From assembly GCA_003519585.1 (NCBI GenBank), contig DOWL01000056.1, positions 39,570 to 68,654 of the forward strand: 29,085 bases of DNA, in the 5' to 3' direction. The notes below the pieces were generated by a model, which saw only the letters and a program-made list of their open reading frames with translations, searched no databases and was not told the origin of the DNA. A program made the position numbers and the translations under genes. Positions 1 to 7,731 of the stretch are shown one piece after another; the stretch's first letter is position 1, and every line of letters starts with the position of its first letter. This stretch comes from Nocardioides sp. (lineage in GTDB: Bacteria > Actinomycetota > Actinomycetes > Propionibacteriales > Nocardioidaceae).

Positions 1-236
1 CCGCCGGATTCCCCAACGGACGCCGCCTCGGCGACGACGTCGTCACCATCGCCCTGCGTGCCGTGGCCGGTCTGACCCTCCCGCTGGTCGATCCGTCGTT
101 CACACCCGACGGCGCCGCCAGCGCGGTCGCGGACGGTACGACCAACACCAACTCCGCGATCACTGGCACCTTCCCCTACCTCGGCCTTCCCGGGGGCGGC
201 TACCAGACGGTGCCCGGCACCACGGCCGCGTCGTGA
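1..236 (+). CDS. DUF4331-family protein, C-terminal fragment (5' end outside window)
   Basis: Reading from base 3, the visible 77 residues begin AGFPNGRRLGDDVVTIALRAVAG and end FPYLGLPGGGYQTVPGTTAAS before TGA at 234-236. The FPNGRRLGDDVVDIALR block and the closing FPYL..P..G block are what I associate with the C-terminus of DUF4331 proteins, a family of mostly secreted proteins of unknown function. Only the tail is present, so signal peptide, length and start cannot be judged. The stop overlaps the GTG of the next gene (GTGA, 233-236), so the two are probably co-translated. Confidence 0.72.
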   Translation, partial: AGFPNGRRLGDDVVTIALRAVAGLTLPLVDPSFTPDGAASAVADGTTNTNSAITGTFPYLGLPGGGYQTVPGTTAAS

Positions 237-580
237 GTGGCGCCCATGGTCATGGGGAGGAGAACCCGCACGCCGGCCAGGGCTCGGTGCTGCTCGACAT
301 CGGGGGTGACGTCGGCGCCCTGGTCGTGACGATGCCTGCCGAGCTGCTCGGTGAGGAGATCGAGGTGACGACCGGGCAGGAACCGCCCGGCCACCACCGG
401 CCGCACGTGGCCGTCGTACCTCGCCCGGTGCCGGGCAGCCAGGGCCGCTCGGTGCCCTCGCTGGTCTTCCCGGAGCTCGTCGAGGGCAGCTACGCCCTGG
501 TCCCGAAGGGCACCGACGACGTGCGCCTGCGCGTGGATGTACGAGGTGGAGAGGTCACCTCGGCGGACTGGCCCGTCTGA
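233..580 (+). CDS. Small conserved hypothetical protein coupled to the DUF4331 gene
   Basis: A 115-residue protein starting at a GTG that overlaps the upstream stop codon (GTGA). The start was chosen for that coupling. It begins with a short His/Gly/Glu-rich tail (SGAHGHGEENPHAG), then GSVLLDIGGDVGALVV, a beta-rich stretch with EIEVTTG and HVAVVPRPV, and ends in VRVDVRGGEVTSADWPV. There is no signal peptide or membrane segment. The pattern suggests a small all-beta soluble protein; I do not recognise a named family. The overlap with the DUF4331 gene implies a shared function or at least shared expression. Codon use matches its neighbours. Confidence 0.68.
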   Translation: MSGAHGHGEENPHAGQGSVLLDIGGDVGALVVTMPAELLGEEIEVTTGQEPPGHHRPHVAVVPRPVPGSQGRSVPSLVFPELVEGSYALVPKGTDDVRLRVDVRGGEVTSADWPV

Positions 581-603
581 ACCGACGGGGATCGGCGGAT
601 CCC

Positions 604-609
604 TAGTCT
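604..609 (+). promoter_or_regulatory. -10 element (TAGTCT) for leaderless alkD-like mRNA
   Basis: TAGTCT lies six bases upstream of the GTG at 616. This fits the TANNNT-N6/7-RTG arrangement of leaderless actinobacterial transcripts, where transcription starts at the first base of the start codon. No Shine-Dalgarno sequence is present, which agrees. Confidence 0.55.
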
Positions 610-615
610 GCGGGG

Positions 616-1317
616 GTGAGCGCAACCACCCCCGCAGACCGGGACCTGATCGCCGGCGTACGGCGGGCGCTGGCAGCCGCCGGCGACCCGGAGATCGCGG
701 TCAAGCAGCGGGCGTACATGAAGTCCGCACTGCCGTACTACGGCCTTCCCGCGCCGCGGCTCAAGGCCGAACTCAAGCCGCTGCTGCGCGACTGGGCGCC
801 GGCCGACGAGGCCCAATGGGCGGCGACGATCCGGATGCTCTGGGACGAGGCGACTCATCGTGAGGAGTGGTACGCCGCGATCGCGGTGGCCCGGCACCGG
901 CGAGCGCGAGTCTGGCTCGACGAGACCAGCCTGGACCTCTGGGAGCACCTCGTGTCGTCCGGCGCCTGGTGGGACGTGGTCGACGACGTGGCCACGCATC
1001 TGGTCGGCGACGTGCTCGCGGCCCACCGCGCAGCTGCCACGCCGGTGGTCCGACTCTGGGCCACCGACGACGACCTGTGGCTGCGGCGTACGGCGGTGAT
1101 CTGCCAGATCGGTCATCGGGCCGACACCGATCTCGACCTGCTCCGCTACGCGATCGAGGCCAACGTCGACGACCGCTCGTTCTGGCTCCGCAAGGCGATC
1201 GGCTGGGCGCTGCGCCAGCACGCCCGCACGGACCCCGACTGGGTCCGCGCCGAGGTCTCCCGGCTGGGGGACCGGCTCTCAGGACTCTCGCGCCGCGAGG
1301 CGCTCAAGCAGCTGTGA
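616..1317 (+). CDS. DNA alkylation repair protein, AlkD-like HEAT-repeat glycosylase
   Basis: A 233-residue, all-helical protein matching the DNA alkylation repair family (AlkD, PF08713), which removes N3- and N7-alkylated purines without base flipping. Visible family marks are the N-terminal KQRAYMKSALPYYGLPAPRLKAE block, the aromatic-acidic WWDVVDDVA motif (from about residue 118), the DDLWLRRTAVICQI block carrying the conserved Arg, and FWLRKAIGWALRQHARTDPDWVR near the C-terminus. The length is usual for the family. The GTG start at 616 is supported by the TAGTCT element six bases upstream; the protein then starts SATTPADRDLIAGVRRAL. It stands alone as a transcription unit, closed by a set of hairpins. 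Confidence 0.88.
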   Translation: MSATTPADRDLIAGVRRALAAAGDPEIAVKQRAYMKSALPYYGLPAPRLKAELKPLLRDWAPADEAQWAATIRMLWDEATHREEWYAAIAVARHRRARVWLDETSLDLWEHLVSSGAWWDVVDDVATHLVGDVLAAHRAAATPVVRLWATDDDLWLRRTAVICQIGHRADTDLDLLRYAIEANVDDRSFWLRKAIGWALRQHARTDPDWVRAEVSRLGDRLSGLSRREALKQL

Positions 1318-1332
1318 GGTCGAGTCGGGCGG

Positions 1333-1360
1333 GAGTTTCGTCGGCCAGCCGATGAAACTC
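1333..1360. terminator. Hairpin 1 of three, downstream of the alkD-like gene
   Basis: The 13-base arms GAGTTTCGTCGGC and GCCGATGAAACTC are complementary except for one position that can form a G-U wobble, with a 2-base loop. It begins 16 bases after the alkD-like stop. There is no clear U-tract, but GC-rich hairpins without U-tracts are common at actinobacterial gene ends. It is related in sequence to the hairpin at 1394-1423. Confidence 0.55.
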
Positions 1361-1363
1361 GAC

Positions 1364-1391
1364 CTTGGACGACAAAGCTTCATCGTCCAAG
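1364..1391. terminator. Hairpin 2 of three (unrelated stem)
   Basis: Perfect 9-base arms CTTGGACGA (1364-1372) and TCGTCCAAG (1383-1391) enclose a 10-base AT-richer loop containing AAGCTT. It sits exactly between the two related outer hairpins, leaving only three bases before it and two after it. Confidence 0.5.
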
Positions 1392-1393
1392 CA

Positions 1394-1423
1394 CGAGTTT
1401 TGTCGGTCAGCCGACGAAACTCG
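1394..1423. terminator. Hairpin 3 of three, near-copy of hairpin 1
   Basis: The 13-base arms CGAGTTTTGTCGG and CCGACGAAACTCG differ from perfect complementarity at one position that forms a U-G wobble; the loop is TCAG. The GAGTTT-GTCGG/CCGA-GAAACTC core is shared with hairpin 1, so the outer two hairpins are copies of one element. It could be a tandem terminator or a dispersed palindromic repeat. Confidence 0.55.
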
Positions 1424-1473
1424 CCTCCGACCGGTCAGCAGCCGGGCCCCCAGATGGATAGCCGACGGGTGAC

Positions 1474-3783
1474 GTGGCAGGGTTCCGTCTCGTGGCAGGT
1501 TCGGTGGCAGAGCGGCTCGCTGGGCAGCACGTGCTCATGACCGGCGTCACCGGCTTCGTGGGCGAGGCGCTGCTGCACCTGGTGCTGACCGAGGTGCCTG
1601 ACCTGAAGATGTCGGTGCTGGTGCGGCCCAAGGGCTCGATCACGGGTGCCGACCGCATCGCGAAGCTGCTCGAGAAGCCGATCTTCGCCGAGGCGGTCGA
1701 GGCCGCTGGCGGTGTCGAGCCCCTGATGGCGACCCGGGTCGCGGTGGTCGAGGGCGACCTTGCCGACGTACCCGCCCTCCCCACCGACCTCGACGCGGTC
1801 GTGCACTGTGCGGGCGACGTGTCCTTCGATCCGCCGGTCGACGAGGGCTTCACCAGCAACGTCGTCGGCACCCGTGACCTGCTGGCCCGGATCGACGAGG
1901 CCCGGGCGGAGTCGCGCCGCGACATCCACTACGTCCACATCTCCACGGCGTACGTCGCCGGGCGGCGGCGCGGCAGCATCCCGGAGGCACCGGTCGAGCA
2001 CGACGTCGACCTCGAGACCGAGCTCGAATGGGGGCTGTCCCAGCGGACGTCGGTCGAGTACCGCTCCCGCAGCGCCTACATCCTCGAGCGCGAACGCAAG
2101 AAGGCGGAGAAGGAGCACAGCCGCGCCGGGCTGCTCACCGCCGCGCGGGCCACCGAGGCGGCGCGCCGCAAGTGGGTCAAGGACGAGCTGGTCCGGATCG
2201 GCACCGAGCGGGCCCGCAGCCTCGGCTGGACCGACTGCTACACCTTCACCAAGGCGATGGGCGAGCGAGTCGTCGAGCGCTGGGCGGCCCAGCAGAACCG
2301 CGCCAGCATCGTCCGACCCAGCATCATCGAATCCGCACTCGAGCGGCCCTACCCCGGCTGGATCGAGGGGTTCAAGATGGCCGAGCCGCTGATCCTGGCC
2401 TACGGCCGCGGCGAGCTGCCGGAGTTCCCGGCCGCCCCCGACACCATCGTCGACATCGTGCCGGTCGACCAGGTGGTCTCGGCGATCGTCGCGGTGCTCG
2501 CGCACCCGCCGGAGCCCGGCGAGCCGCAGTTCTTCCACGTCTCGAGCGGTGACCGCGCGCCCCTGACGTTCAACGTCCTCTACACCTCGGTCCGCACCTA
2601 CTTCGACCGGCACCCCTTCATCGCCGGTGATCGGGGCGCGGCTCGGCTCCCCAACTGGCGGTTCCCGGGCGCCCGGTCGGTCGAGCGGCTGCTCTCGACC
2701 AGCGAGAAGGCCTGGAAGGTCGCCGACTACGCGATCGGCCATGCGCCACGCAGCGACCGCGCCCGGCTGATGGCCCGCAAGCTGCACCAGCAGGGTCGGA
2801 GGCTGGAGTTCCTTCGCCGCTACCTCGACCTCTACATGGAGTACGCCACCGCCGAGCTCCGCTTCTCCGACAAGCGCACGTTGACGCTCTTCGAGTCGCT
2901 CTCGCCCGAGGACCGCGCCACCTTCGCCTTCGACACCTCGGTGATCGACTGGCCCCACTACTTCCTCGACGTCCACTGTCCCGCGGTCACCGCGCCCGTA
3001 CGCCGCCTCGACGAGCTCCGCGCACTGCGCAAGAAGCCAGCGCCCACGACGCTGCGCTCGGTCGGCTCGGCCGGCCCGGGGATCGCCGCCTTCTTCGACA
3101 TGGACGGCACTCTGCTGTCCTCCAACGTCATCGAGACCTACCTGTGGGTCCGGCTCCGCGAGCTCGACGGCGGTGACCGGCTGGCCGAGCTGGGTCGGAT
3201 CGCGGCCAAGGTCCCGACCCTGATCCAGGCCGAGCGCCGCTCGCGCAGTGACTTCCTGCGTGGCGTCTACCGTGAGTACGACGGCGCGCGGCTGGCGGAC
3301 CTCGACGCGGTGGTCGACGAGCACCTGACCAGCCATGTGCTGTCGCGGCTCTCGCCGGACGCCGTACGTCGGATCCGCGAGCACCGCGCGGCCGGACATC
3401 GGACGGTGCTCATCACCGGTGCGATCCGGCCGCTCACCCGACCGTTGCTGCCGCTGTTCGACCACATCGAGGCTGCCGACCTGGCCGTCGACGACCGCGG
3501 CGTCTGCACCGGCTACCTGGCATCCTCGCCGCTCGTGGGGGAGTCTCGGGCCGCCTGGATGCGCTCCTACGCCGCGGAGCACGGCATCGACCTGCAGGCC
3601 TCCTACGCCTACGCCGACAGCCACTCCGACCTGCCGCTGCTCGAGGCCGCCGGCAACCCGGTCGCGGTGCGCCCCGACGTACCCCTCTACCGGCACGCGC
3701 GCCGCTCCCACTGGGACGTCGTCGACTGGGCGAGTCCGTCGGGCTCGATCCGCAGCCTCACGCCTGCCGGAGGCTCGAGATGA
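1474..3783 (+). CDS. Fusion of a fatty-acyl-reductase-like SDR with a HAD-IB phosphatase
   Basis: A 769-residue two-domain protein. Residues about 15-400 form an extended SDR of the NAD_binding_4 (male-sterility/acyl-reductase) type: nucleotide motif TGVTGFVG at 23-30, DLADVPAL, VVHCAGDVSFD, STAYVAG and catalytic YTFTK (Tyr256, Lys260). Residues about 535-760 form a HAD-IB (SerB-like) phosphatase: DMDGTL at 542-547, VLITGA, and the acidic motif DSHSDLPLLEAAGNPVAV from 715. The known family chemistry suggests reduction of an acyl thioester plus removal of a phosphate; the substrate is unknown. The start is uncertain: in-frame GTG codons at 1474, 1492 and 1504 all precede the Rossmann motif and none has a clear ribosome site. 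The stop overlaps the next ATG (ATGA). It heads a four-gene lipid-type operon. Confidence 0.85.
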   Translation: MAGFRLVAGSVAERLAGQHVLMTGVTGFVGEALLHLVLTEVPDLKMSVLVRPKGSITGADRIAKLLEKPIFAEAVEAAGGVEPLMATRVAVVEGDLADVPALPTDLDAVVHCAGDVSFDPPVDEGFTSNVVGTRDLLARIDEARAESRRDIHYVHISTAYVAGRRRGSIPEAPVEHDVDLETELEWGLSQRTSVEYRSRSAYILERERKKAEKEHSRAGLLTAARATEAARRKWVKDELVRIGTERARSLGWTDCYTFTKAMGERVVERWAAQQNRASIVRPSIIESALERPYPGWIEGFKMAEPLILAYGRGELPEFPAAPDTIVDIVPVDQVVSAIVAVLAHPPEPGEPQFFHVSSGDRAPLTFNVLYTSVRTYFDRHPFIAGDRGAARLPNWRFPGARSVERLLSTSEKAWKVADYAIGHAPRSDRARLMARKLHQQGRRLEFLRRYLDLYMEYATAELRFSDKRTLTLFESLSPEDRATFAFDTSVIDWPHYFLDVHCPAVTAPVRRLDELRALRKKPAPTTLRSVGSAGPGIAAFFDMDGTLLSSNVIETYLWVRLRELDGGDRLAELGRIAAKVPTLIQAERRSRSDFLRGVYREYDGARLADLDAVVDEHLTSHVLSRLSPDAVRRIREHRAAGHRTVLITGAIRPLTRPLLPLFDHIEAADLAVDDRGVCTGYLASSPLVGESRAAWMRSYAAEHGIDLQASYAYADSHSDLPLLEAAGNPVAVRPDVPLYRHARRSHWDVVDWASPSGSIRSLTPAGGSR

Positions 3784-5003
3784 TGCTCGCCCTCGAGATG
3801 TTCCGGAGCTTGCCGCGCACGGTCGCCGGCAAGGCGATGGGATCGCGGATGCCCGGCATCCTGTCCGGCTTCGCGGCGCCCCTCCGGCTGGTCACGATCG
3901 ACCAGCCCAGGGTCGATCGACCCGGCTGGGCGCGGCTGCGGACCAGGCTGTCCGGGATCTGCGGCTCCGACCTGGGCGCGCTCTCCGGGCAGACCTCGCT
4001 GTACTTCTCGGCGGTCGTCTCGCTGCCGTTCGTGCCCGGCCACGAGGTGGTCGCCGAACTGCTCGAGGACTGCGACGACCTCACCGCCGGCACCCGCGTG
4101 GTGCTCGACCCGGTGCTGACCTGCGCGGCCCGCGGGGTCGAGCCGTGCGAGAACTGCTCCACCGGCCACACCAACCGCTGCTCGCGGATCACCGTCGGTC
4201 ACCTCGCGCCGGGGCTCCAGACCGGCTTCTGCAAGGACACCGGTGGCGGCTGGGGACAGCAACTCACGGCGCATCGCAGTCAGATGCATGTCGTGCCGGA
4301 GGGCTGGTCCGACGAGCAGGCGCTGCTCATGGAGCCGCTGTCGTGCGCGGTGCACACCGCACTGCGTGCGGGGGTCCGGCACAACGACCGGGTGCTGGTC
4401 TCCGGAGCCGGGTCGGTCGGGCTGTTCGCGACGCTCGCGCTGCGCCAGCTCACGTCCGCCGGCGAGATCATCGTGGTGGCCAAGCATGCGCACCAGCGCG
4501 AACTCGCTCAGGAGTTCGGCGCCACCGAGGTGGTGCAGCCGAGCGAGGTGCTCCGCCGCGTACGCCGCACGACCGGCGCCTTCCAGCTCAAGCCCGAGCT
4601 CTCGGCGCCGTTCCTCCTCGGTGGCGTGGACGTCGCCATCGATGCGGTCGGCAGCAAGACCTCGCTCGAGACCGCGCTCAACGCGACCCGGGCCGGCGGC
4701 CGGGTGGTGCTGTCCGGGATGCCGGCGGCCGCCGACCTGTCCGCCGCGTGGTTCCGCGAGCTCGAGGTGGTCGGCACCTACGCCTCCTCGCAGAGCGAGA
4801 CCCTCTCGAACGGCGAGTCCAAGGGTGCCTTCGACCTGGCCGCCGACCTCGCCGTGCTGGAGCCGGTCGTCCAGCTCTCCAAGTCCGTCGCGTCCTACCC
4901 GCTGCACCGGTGGCGGGAGGCGCTCGACCATGCCCATGCGGCCGGCCGACTCGGTACGGTCAAGGTGGCGTTCGACCCTCGGTCGACGGGCAGCTCGTCG
5001 TGA
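3780..5003 (+). CDS. Zinc-dependent medium-chain alcohol dehydrogenase
   Basis: A 407-residue MDR-family dehydrogenase. GICGSD (Cys61) and GHE (His88, Glu89) supply catalytic-zinc ligands. Cys115, Cys123, Cys126 and Cys134, in a C-x7-C-x2-C-x7-C layout, supply the structural zinc site. VLVSGAGSVGLFATLAL near residue 204 is the dinucleotide-binding motif. The family oxidises alcohols or reduces aldehydes with NAD(P)H; here the partner could be the aldehyde or alcohol handled by the upstream reductase (inference). The ATG at 3780 overlaps the upstream stop by four bases (ATGA), indicating coupling; ATG 3783 is an alternative. Compared with typical MDR proteins it has an extra N-terminal tail of about 30 residues (MLALEMFRSLPRTVAGKAMG). 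Confidence 0.86.
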   Translation: MMLALEMFRSLPRTVAGKAMGSRMPGILSGFAAPLRLVTIDQPRVDRPGWARLRTRLSGICGSDLGALSGQTSLYFSAVVSLPFVPGHEVVAELLEDCDDLTAGTRVVLDPVLTCAARGVEPCENCSTGHTNRCSRITVGHLAPGLQTGFCKDTGGGWGQQLTAHRSQMHVVPEGWSDEQALLMEPLSCAVHTALRAGVRHNDRVLVSGAGSVGLFATLALRQLTSAGEIIVVAKHAHQRELAQEFGATEVVQPSEVLRRVRRTTGAFQLKPELSAPFLLGGVDVAIDAVGSKTSLETALNATRAGGRVVLSGMPAAADLSAAWFRELEVVGTYASSQSETLSNGESKGAFDLAADLAVLEPVVQLSKSVASYPLHRWREALDHAHAAGRLGTVKVAFDPRSTGSSS

Positions 5004-5045
5004 GGAACGAACGACGAGGGTGGGCCCAGAGAGGTCGAGCAAGCG

Positions 5046-5068
5046 CGCGACCGAGGAACGAGGTCGCG
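5046..5068. repeat. Intra-operon hairpin between dehydrogenase and LarA-like genes
   Basis: Arms CGCGACC (5046-5052) and GGTCGCG (5062-5068) enclose a 9-base loop in the 106-base gap after the dehydrogenase. The surrounding gap repeats the word GAGGAACGA, so it may be a degenerate dispersed repeat. It could reduce read-through or stabilise upstream mRNA ends. Confidence 0.35.
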
Positions 5069-5097
5069 ACCCCGCGTCGAGACCACATGGCAGCTTC

Positions 5098-5104
5098 GAG
5101 GGAG
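5098..5104 (+). promoter_or_regulatory. Ribosome binding site deciding the LarA-like start
   Basis: GAGGGAG lies five bases upstream of ATG 5110. The reading frame is open far upstream (to 4243) through the dehydrogenase gene, so this site and the conserved downstream protein fix the true start. Confidence 0.7.
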
Positions 5105-5109
5105 TTTTG

Positions 5110-6690
5110 ATGTCACGCCCAGGATTCGTGCTGGAGGTCGACGACCGGACCCCACCGATGATCGTCCACGAGGGTCTCGGCTTCCGGCTGGAGAGCTTCC
5201 CGCTCGGCACCCGCGTGGTCTACCCGCCGGAGTCGCTGCCCGCCGTACCCGACGTGGACGAAGCGATCGACCACGCGCTGCGCAACCCGCTCGACTCCGA
5301 GCCGCTGCCGGCGCTGCTCAAGGCCGGGATGCGGCTCACCATCGCCTTCGACGACCTGTCGATCCCGCTGCCCACGATGAAGGCTCCCGACATCCGCGGC
5401 CGGATCATCGAGGCCGTCCTCACCATGGCCGCGGAGGCCGGCGTCGACGACGTGAAGCTGATCGCCGCCAACGCGTTGCACCGCCGGATGACCGCGGCCG
5501 AGCTCAAGCACATCGTGGGGGAGCGGGTCTTCCGGTCCTTCTACCCACAGGGCGATCTCTACAACTTCGACGCCGAGGACCGCGACGAGCTCGCCCACCT
5601 CGGGACCACCGACAAGGGCGAGGACATCGAGATCAGTAAGCGGGCCGCCGAGTCCGACCTGCTGGTCTACGTCAACGTCAACCTCGTGGCGATGGACGGC
5701 GGCCACAAGTCCGTCGGGATCGGCCTGGCGTCGTACAAGTCCCTGCGCCACCACCACAACGCCAAGACCATGGTCCACTCGCGCTCGTTCATGGACCACA
5801 AGCACTCGGAGATGCACCAGTCGGCCTGGCGGATGGGGCGGATCATCAAGGACACCGTGAAGGTGTTCCAGATCGAGACCACGCTCAACAACGACGTCTT
5901 CCCCGCCCCCTACGGCTTCCTGCAGAAGCGCGAGTGGGAGTGGTCGGTCAAGGACCAGGCCTCGATGCTCGCTGTCCGACGCGGCCTCTCGATCGCCCCG
6001 CCGAAGCTGAAGCACAAGATGTTCCACGACCTGCGCTCGGTCTACGGGCTCACCGGCGTCAACGCCGGCGAGGTCGAGGCGGTGCACGCGAAGACGCTGG
6101 AGAAGGTGCATGCCCAGCACTGCGTCGAGGTGAGCGGCCAGTCCGACGTGCTGGTGATGGGCGTGCCCTACCTCGGCCCCTACAACGTCAACAGCTCGAT
6201 GAACCCGGTCCTCGCGGCCTGCATGGGGCTCGGCTACTACTTCAACTCCTACCGCGGTCAGCCGGTCGTCCGGAAGGGCGGGGCGGTGATCCTCTACCAC
6301 CCGCTCAACGAGGGGTTCAACCAGCTGCACCACCCGTCGTACGTCGACTTCTACGAGGAGGTCCTCGCCGAGTCGACCGACCCGGCGGTGGTCGGGGAGA
6401 AGTTCGAGCAGCAGTTCGCGCAGGACCCGTGGTACATCCACCTCTACCGCACCTCGCACGCCTACCACGGCGTGCACCCGTTCTACATGTGGTACTGGAT
6501 CGCCCACGCGCTGGACCACGTCGACGACGTCATCTGGGTCGGCGGCAACCGCAAGGCCGCCTCCCGGATGGGCTTCCGGGCTGCGACGACATTGCAGGAC
6601 GCGCTGGAGATGGCCTCGGGGACCGTCGGCACCTCGCCGTCGATCACCTACCTGCACAACCCGCCGCACCTGCTCACGGATGTGAGGTGA
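5110..6690 (+). CDS. LarA-like (lactate racemase domain, DUF2088) protein
   Basis: A 526-residue protein resembling the nickel-pincer family founded by lactate racemase LarA. Equivalents of known LarA functional sites can be picked out: the DD-S/T-xP motif (DDLSIPLP, Asp81-Asp82), LIAANALHRRMT with His124, GGHKSVGIG with Lys200 (in LarA this Lys forms the covalent link to the cofactor) and RHHHN at 213-217. At 526 residues it is longer than LarA (about 425), with a Tyr/Trp/His-rich C-terminal region (WYIHLYRTSHAYHGVHPFYMWYWIAH). The substrate is probably not lactate, given the lipid-type neighbours. No larB, larC or larE cofactor genes are in the window, so the cofactor would have to be made elsewhere. 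The assignment of the active-site residues rests on motif recall, not alignment. Confidence 0.8.
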   Translation: MSRPGFVLEVDDRTPPMIVHEGLGFRLESFPLGTRVVYPPESLPAVPDVDEAIDHALRNPLDSEPLPALLKAGMRLTIAFDDLSIPLPTMKAPDIRGRIIEAVLTMAAEAGVDDVKLIAANALHRRMTAAELKHIVGERVFRSFYPQGDLYNFDAEDRDELAHLGTTDKGEDIEISKRAAESDLLVYVNVNLVAMDGGHKSVGIGLASYKSLRHHHNAKTMVHSRSFMDHKHSEMHQSAWRMGRIIKDTVKVFQIETTLNNDVFPAPYGFLQKREWEWSVKDQASMLAVRRGLSIAPPKLKHKMFHDLRSVYGLTGVNAGEVEAVHAKTLEKVHAQHCVEVSGQSDVLVMGVPYLGPYNVNSSMNPVLAACMGLGYYFNSYRGQPVVRKGGAVILYHPLNEGFNQLHHPSYVDFYEEVLAESTDPAVVGEKFEQQFAQDPWYIHLYRTSHAYHGVHPFYMWYWIAHALDHVDDVIWVGGNRKAASRMGFRAATTLQDALEMASGTVGTSPSITYLHNPPHLLTDVR

Positions 6691-6697
6691 GCTCGCG

Positions 6698-7636
6698 GTG
6701 AGCTCCTTCCTCAGCGAGGGCGTCTCCGACATCCGGCGTACGGCGCGAGGCTGGCGCTGGGGCCGGCGCTCGCAGGTGCCGCGGTCCGCGGAGCCCTACG
6801 TCCTCCCCGCCCAGCAGACCGTCTTCCCCTCCGACTGGTCCCGCAAGCGCCCGGCGATCGTGGTCCGCGAGGTGGCGCAGAAGGGTGGCCTGGAGCCGCT
6901 GTTCCGGTCGCAGGTCCGCACCAAGGTCGAGGGGCTCGACGTGCTCGACCGGATCGAGGGGCCGGTGATCTTCGCGGCCAACCACGCCTCGCACCTCGAC
7001 ACCCCGCTCGTGCTCCTGTCGCTGCCCGACGAGTGGCGGCGTCGTACGGCGGTCGCGGCGGCGGCCGACTACTTCTTCGACACCTGGTGGCGGGCGGTCG
7101 GCTCGTCCCTGATCTTCAACACCTTCCCCATCGACCGCCGCGGCGGCTCGATGGCGACCACCCCGGGCGAGGTGCTGGCCGACGGCTGGTCGCTGGTGAT
7201 CTTCCCCGAGGGCACCCGGTCCAAGGACGGCTGGGTCGGCACCTTCCGGATGGGTGCGGCGTTCCTGGCCCACGAGTACGGCGTACCGGTCGTCCCGGTC
7301 GCCCACCGCGGCACCTTCGCGGCGATGCCGCGCGGCCAGGGCTGGCCCTCGCCGGGCCGCCGCCAGCTCACGATCCGGTTCGGCGAGCCGCTGCGACCCC
7401 ATGAGGGCGAGTCGGTCCGCGAGTTCGCGCCGCGGATCAAGACCGCAGTCGCCACCTTGCTCGACGAGGACAGCACGACCTGGTGGGACGCCCGGCGACG
7501 GTTCGCGGCCGGCGAGACCCCCGACCCTTCGGGCCCGAAGGTGGCCCAGTGGCGTCGGGTCTGGGAGCAGTCGGAGTCTCCGGTCGCCGACGGTCCGGGG
7601 CGGCGGTTGCGCGCCTGGGGGCGCCCCACCCGCTGA
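6698..7636 (+). CDS. 1-acyl-glycerol-3-phosphate acyltransferase-like (PlsC family)
   Basis: A 312-residue acyltransferase with the two diagnostic motifs: NHASHLD (His96-x4-Asp101, the catalytic pair) and FPEGTRS (169-175, phosphate binding). FNTFPIDRRG lies between them, and VPVVPVAHRG follows. Enzymes of this family move an acyl chain from acyl-CoA or acyl-ACP to a glycerophosphate or related alcohol at the membrane. No convincing transmembrane helix was seen, so it is probably peripheral. The N-terminal extension of about 75 residues before the acyltransferase core is basic (ARGWRWGRRSQVPR), and so is the C-terminal tail. GTG 6698 starts seven bases after the LarA-like stop. It ends the operon begun at 1474. 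Confidence 0.87.
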   Translation: MSSFLSEGVSDIRRTARGWRWGRRSQVPRSAEPYVLPAQQTVFPSDWSRKRPAIVVREVAQKGGLEPLFRSQVRTKVEGLDVLDRIEGPVIFAANHASHLDTPLVLLSLPDEWRRRTAVAAAADYFFDTWWRAVGSSLIFNTFPIDRRGGSMATTPGEVLADGWSLVIFPEGTRSKDGWVGTFRMGAAFLAHEYGVPVVPVAHRGTFAAMPRGQGWPSPGRRQLTIRFGEPLRPHEGESVREFAPRIKTAVATLLDEDSTTWWDARRRFAAGETPDPSGPKVAQWRRVWEQSESPVADGPGRRLRAWGRPTR

Positions 7637-7682
7637 GCGCGCGGACGGCGCGTTGCGGAACGTGCGCGCAGCTCCTATCCGA

Positions 7683-7702
7683 GTTCCCTGTGAGTCGATC
7701 TG
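7683..7702 (+). repeat. Upstream box of duplicated gene 1
   Basis: This 20-base word (starting GTTCCCTG and ending TCGATCTG) ends 17 bases before the -10 element of the 7732 gene. It recurs exactly at 8212-8231 and approximately at 8233-8251 upstream of the paralogue. Its position over the -35 region suggests a regulator or sigma-factor site. Confidence 0.5.
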
Positions 7703-7719
7703 GGATCCCGTCGGCTACC

Positions 7720-7725
7720 TAGGCT
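7720..7725 (+). promoter_or_regulatory. -10 element (TAGGCT), leaderless start of duplicated gene 1
   Basis: TAGGCT is six bases before GTG 7732. The whole block from CTACCTAGGCTGCGGA into the coding region is repeated at the paralogue. Confidence 0.6.
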
Positions 7726-7731
7726 GCGGAC

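Noticed and set aside
1435..3711. Long open frame on the minus strand opposite the reductase/HAD fusion
   Set aside because: The opposite strand encodes a clear two-domain enzyme. The antisense product is Gly/Arg/Val-rich without motifs, as expected from high-GC codon bias.
4243..5109. Upstream extension of the LarA-like frame into the dehydrogenase gene
   Set aside because: The extension is Arg/Ser/Pro-rich noise inside a well-conserved gene, and ATG 5110 has a strong ribosome site.
5110..6690. Calling this gene lactate racemase larA
   Set aside because: Only the family-level sites match. Length, C-terminal region and operon context differ, and no lar cofactor genes are nearby.
5113..6732. 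539-codon minus-strand frame opposite the LarA-like gene
   Set aside because: Shadow of a GC-rich coding frame; low-complexity Val/Asp/Arg composition and no domain.
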